Made by a program: the position numbers and the translations under genes
Shown: positions 50,391 to 59,867 of the stretch, piece by piece
Layout of the letters: the number at the start of each line of letters is the position of its first letter
Position numbering within the stretch: the first letter of the stretch is position 1
NCBI GenBank assembly: GCA_902550325.1
Contig: CACCYT010000001.1
Coordinates: 109,174-173,173, forward strand
From: an uncultured Bacteroidota bacterium
Lineage (GTDB): Bacteria; Bacteroidota; Bacteroidia; Flavobacteriales; Flavobacteriaceae
DNA: 64,000 bases
Direction: 5' to 3'
Notes under the pieces: model-generated
What the model saw: the letters and a program-made list of their open reading frames with translations, nothing else
Told to the model about the DNA's origin: nothing
Databases searched by the model: none

Positions 50391-52730
50391 ATGTATAAAA
50401 AGCTAAGCCTGATTTTTTTGACAATATTATTTATTTCTTGTTCTGCAAAAAAAGAGCCTATTGTTTCACTAACACCACTTAAGGCAAAATTTAATATACT
50501 TTTCAACGGTAATCTTTTTTTAGAGGAAGGTATTAATAAACTTAAGGACCTCTACCTGGAAAACTATTGGGAAATATTACCACCAATCATGATTAATAAT
50601 GTACTTGAATTAGAATCAGATTATCCGACTAAAAACTTCACAAGATCTGAGGAAAAAGCAATAAAAGTTATTCAAAGGTTTGGAAATGAAAACAATACAG
50701 ACTCAGATTATATCAATAAGGCTTACTTGCTTCTTGGAAAATCTAGATTTTACGACAAAAGGTTTATTTCTTCTCTGCAAGCTTTCAATTATATAACAAA
50801 ACAGGAAAAAATAACTGACGTTTGGTGTGAAGCAACCTTTTGGAAAGCACTAATTAATTCTAATTTAGGACAAAGAAACTTAGCTTATTCAATAATTGAT
50901 CAGGCACTCAAAAAGGAAGCTCTTTCAGATGAGAATAAATCAAAATTATACCTGGCTAAATCGGAGGTCAACTATTCTAATAAAGAATACGACTCATTAA
51001 TTTCTAATTTGAAAAATTCGATTATTTTCTCAAAAGATAAAAATCAAAACGCAAGGTCAAATTTTATAATTGGGCAAGTTTATATGCAGAAGGGCCTAAA
51101 AGATTCATCAAACGTTTATTTCTCAAAAACAATTAAATCACATAAGAGTAAAGCCTCTGGCCTGGTAATCAATGCCAAGCTATTTAATTTAAATCTAAGC
51201 AAAGAATCAAATGAAAAGGATTTTTCAAATCTGAGTTCTGACCTGAGAAGTTTTAACCAAATTCCTAGGATAAATTTTTATAATGCAAAAAAACTATTGC
51301 TAATAAATGAAGACGTTAAGGCAAAAACTCTTTTAAAAAAAGCAATTAGAATTAACGAAAGAGACATAAACCTATTTACCAATGCCTACAACGAACTTTT
51401 CTTAACAGAGCTAAAAAATAAAGAATACTTAGTTTCCTCAAATTATTTGGACACCTTAATCACATACTATGATCCTAATTCAAAGAGTTATTTACTCTTG
51501 AACGAGCAAAGAGAGAAGTTAAACTTAATTTCAGATTTAGTCCAACAAAACAAAAAAATTGATTCATTGATATATATGAGCCAATTTTCTGATGAGGAAA
51601 TCAACACGATGCTAAACAATAAAGAAAACGAGTTAAATATAATTAATGAGGAAAAAACAAAAACTTTAAACACATCCCTAAGTTCATTTTACTTTGATAA
51701 TCAACTTGCTATTCAAAATGGAAAAAGAATTTTTTTAATAAAATGGGGAAACCGAACGAATGTTGACAATTGGAGAACTTATTCCGTTGGGTCTTCAAAT
51801 ACAGTTTTGCAAAATGAAAATAAGCAAGATGTTATAGAAGATTTTAGATCTTTTAATGATCTTCCTAGATCAAAACAAGATAAAGACAGTCTTTTGAATA
51901 TTTCTAATGAAAACCTCTCAAAGCTAGGGTTGTATTTATATGAATATTTCAATGACAAAATAAGTTCAGAGGATGCACTGTCAAAAGTTAAGTTAATGGG
52001 AAAAGTTCAAGAGAAAGAGTTCCTTCAAAGCAAATACTATTTACATCAAATATATTCATCAAACGAATTTAACGCACCTAAAAAAGCAATGGAGATTAAG
52101 GAGTTTATTACAATTAATTATCCGCAGTCAACTTATGCAAAGTTTTTGAGCAATCAACAACTTGAAGCACTTTCAGAAAACACTAAAGACTCTTTAGTCG
52201 GTTATATTAAAAATATAATCGAATTAAATAAGCACCCATTAGCATTAAAAGTTATTGATTCATTAATTAATTTATCAGCAAGTAGAGACTTTAGGTTTAA
52301 TTTATATGAACAAAAGCTGAAAGTATTAGGTAGGCTTTACAAACCAAGTAAATATTTGGAAGAGTTAAAAAATATAAATGTCCTTTATCCAGAAAAGACA
52401 GACTATTTATCAAAAAAAATTAAATACGTTGAGGGTCTTGTAGAAAATAAAATTTCATATAGCGACAACGATTATATTTTAGCTTTTATTTACGACGAAA
52501 AAAAAATGCATGAATTGCTAAGTGGGTATGGATTTGTTCAGGAACCATATGAAAAGAACACATATCTTTTAGTTAAATATGGTTTAGGCAGTAGAGTTGA
52601 GGCGGAAGAGTTTGTGGACTTGATTATGCAAAACAAAAAAATATTGTCAAACGATAAATATTTTGTACTTTCGACCTCCCAGTATATTAATATGCTGGTT
52701 TTTAAAACATTAGAAATAAATAAAAATTAG
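50391..52730 (+). CDS. porW: PorW/SprE-like TPR lipoprotein (type IX secretion, gliding)
   Basis: Periplasmic outer-membrane lipoprotein of 779 residues with lipobox FISC (Cys17). The N-terminal SLTPLKAKFNILFNGNLFLEEGINKLKD is typical of SprE/PorW, followed by tetratricopeptide repeats (about residues 100-330, e.g. AYLLLGKSRFYDKRFISSLQAFNYI), a coiled region and a C-terminal repeat-like DNDYILAFIYDEKKMHELLSGYGF. SprE/PorW links the type IX secretion complex to its energy source in gliding bacteria. Followed 3 nt later by bactofilin and then the ATP synthase genes, as I recall in other flavobacteria. Confidence 0.82.
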   Translation: MYKKLSLIFLTILFISCSAKKEPIVSLTPLKAKFNILFNGNLFLEEGINKLKDLYLENYWEILPPIMINNVLELESDYPTKNFTRSEEKAIKVIQRFGNENNTDSDYINKAYLLLGKSRFYDKRFISSLQAFNYITKQEKITDVWCEATFWKALINSNLGQRNLAYSIIDQALKKEALSDENKSKLYLAKSEVNYSNKEYDSLISNLKNSIIFSKDKNQNARSNFIIGQVYMQKGLKDSSNVYFSKTIKSHKSKASGLVINAKLFNLNLSKESNEKDFSNLSSDLRSFNQIPRINFYNAKKLLLINEDVKAKTLLKKAIRINERDINLFTNAYNELFLTELKNKEYLVSSNYLDTLITYYDPNSKSYLLLNEQREKLNLISDLVQQNKKIDSLIYMSQFSDEEINTMLNNKENELNIINEEKTKTLNTSLSSFYFDNQLAIQNGKRIFLIKWGNRTNVDNWRTYSVGSSNTVLQNENKQDVIEDFRSFNDLPRSKQDKDSLLNISNENLSKLGLYLYEYFNDKISSEDALSKVKLMGKVQEKEFLQSKYYLHQIYSSNEFNAPKKAMEIKEFITINYPQSTYAKFLSNQQLEALSENTKDSLVGYIKNIIELNKHPLALKVIDSLINLSASRDFRFNLYEQKLKVLGRLYKPSKYLEELKNINVLYPEKTDYLSKKIKYVEGLVENKISYSDNDYILAFIYDEKKMHELLSGYGFVQEPYEKNTYLLVKYGLGSRVEAEEFVDLIMQNKKILSNDKYFVLSTSQYINMLVFKTLEINKN

Positions 52731-52733
52731 ATT

Positions 52734-53138
52734 ATGGCAGAGAATAAATTTTTTTCATCACCATCCGTAGATATAATTGAGTCATCCACAAAAATTGTAG
52801 GCGATATTTACTCAAAAGCAGACTTTAGAATTGACGGTATTGTTGAGGGAAATATAACAACAACTGGAAAAGTTGTTGTTGGAAAATCAGGTAAAATCAA
52901 TGGTAAAATCAATTCTTCTAATGCTGATATTTCTGGCTCTGTTTCTGGTAAAATTGAAGTTTCTGAAACACTCTCATTGATGTCCGAGTCATTAATCCAG
53001 GGAGATATTGTAACAGGAAAACTTTCAGTCGAAGAAGGTGCTCAAGTAGATGCTTCAATATCGATGAAATCTGGTAAACAGCTGAAAGCTGTTGAAGGCA
53101 AATCAGAAAACAAAATACAGTCTGAAAAAACAGCCTAA
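52734..53138 (+). CDS. Bactofilin (polymer-forming cytoskeletal protein)
   Basis: Self-assembling cytoskeletal protein of 134 residues. The central region is a right-handed beta-helix of repeats (VGDIYSKADFRIDGIVEGNI, VVVGKSGKINGKINSSNADISG, SLIQGDIVTGKLSVEEGAQVDASI). Found between the PorW-like gene and the ATP synthase genes; the 3' end overlaps the next gene by 47 nt. Confidence 0.93.
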   Translation: MAENKFFSSPSVDIIESSTKIVGDIYSKADFRIDGIVEGNITTTGKVVVGKSGKINGKINSSNADISGSVSGKIEVSETLSLMSESLIQGDIVTGKLSVEEGAQVDASISMKSGKQLKAVEGKSENKIQSEKTA

Positions 53139-53325
53139 TCCTTTATTGGTTTTTGTTGTAATTAGTTTTGAAATGGGGATCATCATGTTCCTTTTTTCAA
53201 GACTTGGTAAGTGGCTGGATTCTCATTATAATTTCCAAAAATTATTTACTTTTTCACTTACATTTTTAGGTTTTATTTTAGCGTTCTACATTGTTTATAA
53301 ACAAGTAAATAAACTTAATAAATAG
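53092..53325 (+). CDS. AtpZ/AtpI-like small membrane protein
   Basis: About 77 residues: a basic N-terminus (LKKQPNPLL) and two membrane segments (about 20-38 and 47-67) in a hairpin, EMGIIMFLFSRLGKWLDSHYN, matching AtpI/AtpZ proteins that help assemble the ATP synthase c-ring. The most distal start is TTG at 53092, which overlaps bactofilin by 47 nt; a later TTG at 53149 is possible but would remove the conserved basic tail. Start uncertain. Confidence 0.75.
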   Translation: MKANQKTKYSLKKQPNPLLVFVVISFEMGIIMFLFSRLGKWLDSHYNFQKLFTFSLTFLGFILAFYIVYKQVNKLNK

Positions 53326-53348
53326 CTTTATTTTTTAACTAATTATCC

Positions 53349-53356
53349 TAACTTTG
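53349..53356 (+). promoter_or_regulatory. -7 promoter box for the ATP synthase genes
   Basis: TAACTTTG, exact TAnnTTTG, 28 nt before the atpB ATG and 23 nt after the AtpZ/I stop. It would allow atpB-E-F-H-A-G to be expressed apart from the PorW-like gene and bactofilin. Confidence 0.55.
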
Positions 53357-53384
53357 GGGGCATATATTTTACAGAAAACCTGAA

Positions 53385-54470
53385 ATGTTTTTTTCAAAAA
53401 AATTTCTACTTGTAACTCTATTTTCAACTTTAGCTTTTTGTAGTGCTTTTTCAGCTGAACCCTTTGATGAAAAGAAGGATAAAAAAACAGAGATTAAAAA
53501 ATATATTACCCATCACCTAAAAGATTCTCACAGTTTTTATTTGACCTCTTACACAAAAGCTGATGGAAAAAAAGTTTACATAGAATTACCACTGCCTGTA
53601 ATTTTATACGATAATGGTTTCAAGTTTTTTATGTCATCTGACTTTAAGCATGGCAAAGAGGTTGTAGCCGATAGTGAAAGTTTTTACAGAATGAATTATG
53701 ATAATAATAAAATTTATAAGACAAACAGTCAGGGTGATATAATTAAAGATGAATACGGTAAAATAACAAATGAAAAACCTTTAGATTTTTCAATTACAAA
53801 AAATATTGTAACCATACTTCTTGTTTCCTTTTTGATGTTATTTTTATTTAACTCACTTGCGAGATCGTACTTAAGAAACAATGGTATCGCTGATGGTGTA
53901 GGTAGATTTTTGGAGCCAATAATTTTATATGTTAGAGATGAAATTGCCATTCCAGGAATTGGACCAAAAAAGTACAAAAATTACATGAGTTATCTTTTAA
54001 CAGTCTTCTTCTTTATATGGTTTTTGAATATGCTAGGACTAACACCTTTAGGCGTTAATGTTACCGGAAATATAGCAGTAACATTTTCCTTAGCCTTATT
54101 AACTTTTTTACTAACTAATTTAACCGCTAATAAAAATTATTGGGGACATATTTTCTGGATGCCAGGAGTGCCAATACCGCTTAAAATAATATTGGCACCA
54201 ATCGAATTTTTAGGCTTATTTATAAAGCCTTTTTCACTACTAATACGTTTATACGCAAATATTCAAGCTGGACATATTGTACTATACAGTCTGATAGGTT
54301 TAATGTTTGTTTTTCAAAATTTGATAGGTAGTAGCTTGTCTTTTGCACTTGCATTTTTTATATCAATTATTGAGATTTTAGTAGCGTTATTACAAGCGTA
54401 CATTTTCACAATGTTATCCGCGCTTTATTTTGGATTTGCTGTTGAGGAGCATGGTGAAACTGAACATTAA
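53385..54470 (+). CDS. atpB: ATP synthase F0 subunit a
   Basis: Membrane stator channel for protons. 361 residues, long because of a Bacteroidota-type N-terminal extension (about 1-140) that starts with a Sec signal (LVTLFSTLAFCSAFSA). The conserved C-terminal part with LLIRLYANIQAGHIVL carries the essential Arg that faces the c-ring. Five or six membrane segments follow from about 145. First gene of the atpBEFHAG cluster. Confidence 0.97.
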   Translation: MFFSKKFLLVTLFSTLAFCSAFSAEPFDEKKDKKTEIKKYITHHLKDSHSFYLTSYTKADGKKVYIELPLPVILYDNGFKFFMSSDFKHGKEVVADSESFYRMNYDNNKIYKTNSQGDIIKDEYGKITNEKPLDFSITKNIVTILLVSFLMLFLFNSLARSYLRNNGIADGVGRFLEPIILYVRDEIAIPGIGPKKYKNYMSYLLTVFFFIWFLNMLGLTPLGVNVTGNIAVTFSLALLTFLLTNLTANKNYWGHIFWMPGVPIPLKIILAPIEFLGLFIKPFSLLIRLYANIQAGHIVLYSLIGLMFVFQNLIGSSLSFALAFFISIIEILVALLQAYIFTMLSALYFGFAVEEHGETEH

Positions 54471-54486
54471 TAAATGAATAAATTAA

Positions 54487-54693
<207 letters not shown>

Positions 54694-54708
54694 TAATTTT
54701 TAAATTTT

Positions 54709-55209
54709 ATGGAAAAATTAATTGAAGAGTTTTCAATTGGTTTGTTTTTTTGGCAAACCGTTATTTTCTTGTTGTTAATCTGGTTATTGAAAAAGTATGC
54801 ATGGACTCCGATCCTCAATACAATTAATGATAGGGAGGAAGGCATAAAGAATGCTTTAGAGTCTGCCGAAAAAGCAAGAGAGGAAATAAAGACATTAAAG
54901 GCTAGCAACGATAAGGTGCTTAAAGAAGCTAAAATTGAACGAGATAATATTTTAAAGGAAGCCAGTAGTTTAAAAAAGTCAATCTTAGAAGAGGCTAAAT
55001 CTCAGGCGAAAACAGAAGCCCAGAAAATTATAGACAACGCCAACGACTCGATTAAAAACGAAAAGGAAGCAGCTGTTTCAGAAATTAAAAAACAAGTTGC
55101 GTCACTTTCAATTGAAATTGCTGAAAAACTTATAAAAGAAAAGCTTTCAGATGATGATAAGCAAATGAAAATTGTCGAAGCATTAATAAAAGACGTTAAA
55201 CTTAAATGA
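54709..55209 (+). CDS. atpF: ATP synthase F0 subunit b
   Basis: Peripheral-stalk subunit of 166 residues: one N-terminal membrane segment (about 8-28, IGLFFWQTVIFLLLIWLLKKY), the hinge AWTPILNTINDREEGIKNALESAEKA, then a long charged helix that dimerises. The stop overlaps the atpH start by 4 nt. Confidence 0.96.
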   Translation: MEKLIEEFSIGLFFWQTVIFLLLIWLLKKYAWTPILNTINDREEGIKNALESAEKAREEIKTLKASNDKVLKEAKIERDNILKEASSLKKSILEEAKSQAKTEAQKIIDNANDSIKNEKEAAVSEIKKQVASLSIEIAEKLIKEKLSDDDKQMKIVEALIKDVKLK

Positions 55210-55751
55210 TCAACACTAGGGCTGCAAACAGATACGCAAAAGCTTTTTTGAGCATTACAGAATCAAAAAACGATCTGATGATAATGTTTAAAGACATGAG
55301 TTCTGTAAAAAAGGCATTTGAAGAATCTCATGAGTTAAAGCTATTTATTGATTCAAAAGTTATAAAAGACAATGATAAAGTAGAAACCTTGAAAGAAGTG
55401 TTCACTGACTTGTCAATTCAATCAACAAACCTACTTATGCACTTAATGAATAGTGGTCGTATTGATTTGTTTGATGATGTTGCGAAATGCTTTGTCGATC
55501 TTTATAATGAAAAAGTAGGTAACCAAAATGTCACCTTGATTTCGGCAACAAAATTATCGGAAGAGTTATTAAGAGAAATTAAATCCAAAGTGAAATCCTT
55601 AACATCTAAAAATGTTCACCTAACCAATAAAGTGGATAAAAATCTGATTGGAGGCTTTATACTTAAGGTTGGGGATAAGCAATATGACGCTAGCTTTAAA
55701 CAACAATTGAAAAACTTAGAGCAAGAATTTTTCAATACATCAATACAATAA
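55206..55751 (+). CDS. atpH: ATP synthase F1 subunit delta
   Basis: Stalk subunit joining F1 to b, 181 residues. N-terminal NTRAANRYAKAFLSITESKNDL and C-terminal KVDKNLIGGFILKVGDKQYDASFKQQLKNL match the OSCP/delta family. Overlaps atpF by 4 nt; atpA follows 3 nt downstream. Confidence 0.95.
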   Translation: MINTRAANRYAKAFLSITESKNDLMIMFKDMSSVKKAFEESHELKLFIDSKVIKDNDKVETLKEVFTDLSIQSTNLLMHLMNSGRIDLFDDVAKCFVDLYNEKVGNQNVTLISATKLSEELLREIKSKVKSLTSKNVHLTNKVDKNLIGGFILKVGDKQYDASFKQQLKNLEQEFFNTSIQ

Positions 55752-55754
55752 ATT

Positions 55755-57332
55755 ATGGCAGATATAAAACCAGCTGAAATATCAGCAATTATAAAAAAAC
55801 AATTAACCGGATCAGATATTGGTCCTTCATTGGCAGAGGTTGGGACAGTTCTTCAGGTTGGAGATGGGATAGCAAGAGTTTATGGTCTATCAAATGTACA
55901 ATACGGAGAATTAGTCATGTTTGAAAATGGAATGGAAGGTATCGTATTAAACCTTGAGGAAGACAATGTTGGAGTAGTTTTACTGGGGCCATCTAAAGAT
56001 GTTAAAGAGGGAGATACAGTAAAGAGAACAGAAAGAATTGCATCGATTAATGTTGGTGATGGTGTAGTTGGAAGAGTAGTTAATACTCTTGGTGAGCCAA
56101 TTGATGGAAAAGGAAAAATTAAAGGAAAAATGTATGAGATGCCACTTGAAAGAAAAGCACCAGGCGTAATATACAGACAACCCGTTAACGAGCCTTTACA
56201 AACTGGAATAAAATCCATTGATGCTATGATCCCTGTGGGAAGAGGGCAAAGAGAGTTAGTAATAGGAGATCGTCAAACGGGCAAGACAACAGTTTGTATC
56301 GACACAATTATAAATCAAAAAGAATTTTTTGATGCCGGGCAACCTGTATATTGTATTTATGTTGCAATTGGGCAAAAAGCATCAACAGTTGCTGGAATTG
56401 CAAAAACCCTGGAAGAAAAAGGAGCCCTTTCTTATACTACAATAGTAGCTGCAAACGCTTCAGACCCTGCACCTATGCAAGTTTATGCACCTTTTGCTGG
56501 AGCGGCAATTGGAGAATATTTTAGGGATACGGGCAGACCTGCTTTAATTATTTATGATGATTTATCAAAGCAAGCTGTTGCATATAGAGAAGTTTCACTT
56601 CTTTTAAGAAGGCCACCTGGTCGCGAAGCTTATCCTGGAGACGTATTTTATTTGCATTCAAGATTGCTGGAGAGATCAGCTAAAGTTATCAATGATGATG
56701 GTATTGCAAAAAAAATGAACGATCTTCCTGATAGTCTTAAGCCTATAGTTAAAGGAGGCGGTTCCTTGACAGCGTTACCAATAATTGAAACACAAGCAGG
56801 AGACGTTTCTGCGTATATTCCTACCAACGTTATTTCTATTACAGATGGTCAGATTTTTCTTGAATCAGATCTGTTTAACTCAGGAGTAAGACCCGCAATC
56901 AATGTTGGAATCTCTGTTTCGAGGGTGGGTGGATCCGCTCAAATTAAATCAATGAAAAAAGTTGCAGGTACTCTCAAACTTGATCAAGCTCAATTTAGGG
57001 AATTACAAGCCTTTGCTAAATTTGGATCAGATCTGGATCCTGTAACACTGGGTGTAATTGAAAAGGGAAAAAGGAATGTTGAAATTTTAAAGCAAGCACA
57101 AAATGATCCATTTACGGTTGAGGATCAAGTAGCCATTATATACCTAGGTTCAAAAAACCTTTTGAAATCTGTTCCTGTTGATAAGATAAAAGAATTTGAA
57201 AAGAAGTTTTTGGACTTGATGAATGTAAAGCATAAAAAAACTCTTGACATAATTAAGCAAGGTAAGCTTACAGATGATGTATTATCTACTTTAGAAAGTG
57301 TAGCCGCAGATCTTTCATCGTCCTATGAATAA
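55755..57332 (+). CDS. atpA: ATP synthase F1 subunit alpha
   Basis: Regulatory nucleotide-binding subunit of the F1 head. 525 residues with the P-loop GDRQTGKTT (about residues 172-180), the [21 protein letters not shown] block and the [15 protein letters not shown] signature. Full length and unremarkable. The catalytic beta subunit (atpD) and epsilon (atpC) are not here, which is usual in Bacteroidota, where they lie elsewhere. Confidence 0.98.
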   Translation: MADIKPAEISAIIKKQLTGSDIGPSLAEVGTVLQVGDGIARVYGLSNVQYGELVMFENGMEGIVLNLEEDNVGVVLLGPSKDVKEGDTVKRTERIASINVGDGVVGRVVNTLGEPIDGKGKIKGKMYEMPLERKAPGVIYRQPVNEPLQTGIKSIDAMIPVGRGQRELVIGDRQTGKTTVCIDTIINQKEFFDAGQPVYCIYVAIGQKASTVAGIAKTLEEKGALSYTTIVAANASDPAPMQVYAPFAGAAIGEYFRDTGRPALIIYDDLSKQAVAYREVSLLLRRPPGREAYPGDVFYLHSRLLERSAKVINDDGIAKKMNDLPDSLKPIVKGGGSLTALPIIETQAGDVSAYIPTNVISITDGQIFLESDLFNSGVRPAINVGISVSRVGGSAQIKSMKKVAGTLKLDQAQFRELQAFAKFGSDLDPVTLGVIEKGKRNVEILKQAQNDPFTVEDQVAIIYLGSKNLLKSVPVDKIKEFEKKFLDLMNVKHKKTLDIIKQGKLTDDVLSTLESVAADLSSSYE

Positions 57333-57339
57333 TTAATAG

Positions 57340-58200
57340 ATGCCAAATTTAAAAGAGATAAGAAACCGAATTACGTCAGTAACTTCAACAATGAAGATAA
57401 CTAGTGCGATGAAAATGGTTTCAGCGGCTAAGCTTAAAAAAGCACAAGATGCGGTTACTGCCATGAGGCCTTATTCTGAAAAATTAGGAGAGTTGATGTC
57501 TAGCTTTTATGACATAATTTCATCATCCAGTGTGTCTCAATTATCTGAAAGTAGAGATATTAAAAATATTCTTTTAATCACAATATGTTCTAACAAAGGG
57601 CTTTGTGGTGCATTTAATTCTAATGTTGTTAAAAAAGCTATTTCCCTAAAAAATCAATCAAGTTTTTCAAAAGCAAATTTCAGTTTCCTTGTTATTGGTA
57701 AAAAAGCAAATGATATAATTTCAAAAACAGAAAATGTAATTTCAAATCACAGTAGTATTTTTGAAAACATTAATTATGATGACACAGCAACTATAGTTGA
57801 CAATATAATTGAATTATTTATAAATGGTGAATATGATCATGTGGAGCTTATCTACAATACATTTAAAAACGCTGCTAATCAAACTACCATTTCAGAACAA
57901 TTTTTGCCGATTTCTGCTCCAGAAGATTCAGAAGTTTTATCTGATTATATTTTTGAACCCTCAATGGAACAAATTGTTTCTGACTTGGTGCCCAAGTCAT
58001 TAAAAATACAACTATTCAAAGCAGTAAGAGATTCATTTGCGGGCGAACACGGAGCTAGAATGACAGCTATGCATAAAGCTACAGACAATGCAAGCGAACT
58101 CAAAAGTGAATTAGTTCTAACGTATAATAAAGCAAGACAAGCTGCAATTACAAATGAAATTCTTGAAATCGTTTCTGGAGCTGAAGCGCTGAACGGTTAA
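57340..58200 (+). CDS. atpG: ATP synthase F1 subunit gamma
   Basis: Central rotor shaft, 286 residues. N-terminal EIRNRITSVTSTMKITSAMKMVSAAKLKKAQD and C-terminal FAGEHGARMTAMHKATDNASELKSELVLTYNKARQAAITNEILEIVSGA are strongly conserved helices. Its TAA overlaps the ATG of dut (TAATG). Confidence 0.97.
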   Translation: MPNLKEIRNRITSVTSTMKITSAMKMVSAAKLKKAQDAVTAMRPYSEKLGELMSSFYDIISSSSVSQLSESRDIKNILLITICSNKGLCGAFNSNVVKKAISLKNQSSFSKANFSFLVIGKKANDIISKTENVISNHSSIFENINYDDTATIVDNIIELFINGEYDHVELIYNTFKNAANQTTISEQFLPISAPEDSEVLSDYIFEPSMEQIVSDLVPKSLKIQLFKAVRDSFAGEHGARMTAMHKATDNASELKSELVLTYNKARQAAITNEILEIVSGAEALNG

Positions 58201-58634
58201 TGAAAGTCAAGATAATTAATAAGTCTAATAATCAAAACCCCTTTTATCAAACTAGTGGATCTTCAGGAATGGATCTTAGGGCATTTTTATCATCTTCCGT
58301 TATTTTATTGCCTGGCGAAAGAAAATTAGTACCCACAGGTATATATCTAGAAATTCCTGAAGACTATGAAGCACAAGTTCGTTCTAGAAGTGGACTCGCA
58401 TTAAAAAAAGGCATATCAGTTTTAAATTCACCTGGGACAATTGATGCTGATTATAGGGGGGAGATAGGTGTTATTTTGATTAATTCTTCTAAAACTCCAT
58501 TTGAAGTAAAGCCTTCAGATAGAATTGCTCAGCTTGTTTTTGCAAAAATAGTTAAAGTTAATTGGCAAAATTCATCAAACCTTGATGAAACAGAAAGATC
58601 TTCAAGGGGTTTTGGTAGTACCGGGACTAATTGA
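58200..58634 (+). CDS. dut: dUTP diphosphatase
   Basis: Hydrolyses dUTP to dUMP, keeping uracil out of DNA. 144 residues with the five classic motifs, among them SSGMDLRAF, RSRSGLALKKG, GTIDADYRGEIGVILIN, RIAQLVFAKI and the C-terminal SSRGFGSTG. Trimeric type. Translationally coupled to atpG. Confidence 0.97.
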   Translation: MKVKIINKSNNQNPFYQTSGSSGMDLRAFLSSSVILLPGERKLVPTGIYLEIPEDYEAQVRSRSGLALKKGISVLNSPGTIDADYRGEIGVILINSSKTPFEVKPSDRIAQLVFAKIVKVNWQNSSNLDETERSSRGFGSTGTN

Positions 58635-58663
58635 TATATTGATAGATTCGAATTTTTGAAAAA

Positions 58664-59866
58664 TTGGTAAACATCAAGACATATTGCTTAATTTTTATAT
58701 TCTTTTTCAGTAGCTGGGCCTTTTCCCAAACCACAAAAATTAAACAGCTTGAGAGCCAAAGGATTTTAATTAAAAAGGAAATTGAAAATATTAACGCATT
58801 ATTATTTGATAACTCAAAGACAACTAAAATTGCATATAATGATCTGGAAAACATTTCAATTAGAATATATAAAAATCAGGAGCTGATCAAGTTGACCAAT
58901 CAGCAAATCAATATTTTAACAAATGAAATTGATAAAAAAAATGATTCAATTGATTTTCTTGAAAGCGAAATAAAACAAGTTAGAGAACAGTATTCACTAA
59001 TGATTAAAAACTCATACAAAAGTAAACTTAAAGAATCTAGACTGATGTTTTTACTTTCTTCTGATGATTTTTTACAGGCCTTAAAACGTTCTAGGTATAT
59101 AAATCAATTTTCAAAGGACAGAAAAAGAGTAGCTAATAAAATCTCAAATTCAATAAAGCTGTTAGATAAAAAAATTGTAACATTAGATTCCCTGAAATCT
59201 GACAAAAACAATTTACTTACACAAAATGAAGAAAATCAAATCAATTTAGAAGCTGAAGAAAAATCAAAAGAAAGATTGATATTTGGATTAAGAAGAAAGG
59301 AAAAGGCATACAAAAAACAAATCAATGAAAAACAAAAGATTTCAATAAACCTTGATAAAGAAATTGATCGTCTAATCAAAGAGGCAATAAGAAAGTCTAA
59401 TGATGAGTCTGACAATAACCTATTTAAACTAACACCAGAAGCAAGGGCACTTTCCGAAAAGTTCAGTGCAAATAAGGGAAATTTACCTTGGCCTGTTGAG
59501 AGAGGTGCGGTAATACAAAAGTTCGGTTTACAACCCCACCCTGTAGTCAGAACAACCAAGATTCAAAGTAATGGTCTAGTTATTGCCACCACAAAAGATG
59601 CTGAAGTTAGAACGGTATTTAACGGCACTATTCTTTCAATTTTAAAATTTAAAGGCAGTAATATTACCGTACTCGTTCAGCACGGAAGTTATATCACAGC
59701 TTACAAAAACATTGATGAAGTTTATGTTGAAAAAGGAGAAAAGGTTTCTGCTTTGCAGAAAATAGGAAAAGTATTTAATCCAAAAGACGGCTCTAAATCA
59801 ACGTTGCAGTTTAGTATTTTTAATAACACCAAAGCTATAGATCCATACATGTGGATTGTAAAATAA
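58664..59866 (+). CDS. EnvC-like murein hydrolase activator (degenerate M23)
   Basis: Periplasmic 400-residue protein. TTG start gives a Sec signal ending near residue 21 (SWAFSQ). Residues about 22-260 form long coiled coils; the last 110 residues are a LytM domain lacking the usual zinc ligands (HxxxD absent, HLHFE replaced by TLQFSIF), as in EnvC, which activates amidases rather than cutting wall itself. uvrA starts 1 nt after its stop. Confidence 0.87.
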   Translation: MVNIKTYCLIFIFFFSSWAFSQTTKIKQLESQRILIKKEIENINALLFDNSKTTKIAYNDLENISIRIYKNQELIKLTNQQINILTNEIDKKNDSIDFLESEIKQVREQYSLMIKNSYKSKLKESRLMFLLSSDDFLQALKRSRYINQFSKDRKRVANKISNSIKLLDKKIVTLDSLKSDKNNLLTQNEENQINLEAEEKSKERLIFGLRRKEKAYKKQINEKQKISINLDKEIDRLIKEAIRKSNDESDNNLFKLTPEARALSEKFSANKGNLPWPVERGAVIQKFGLQPHPVVRTTKIQSNGLVIATTKDAEVRTVFNGTILSILKFKGSNITVLVQHGSYITAYKNIDEVYVEKGEKVSALQKIGKVFNPKDGSKSTLQFSIFNNTKAIDPYMWIVK

Positions 59867-59867
59867 A

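Noticed and set aside
55880-56218. Minus-strand open frame of 112 residues within atpA
   Set aside because: Ser/Pro/Thr-rich antisense of a highly conserved gene; no independent support.
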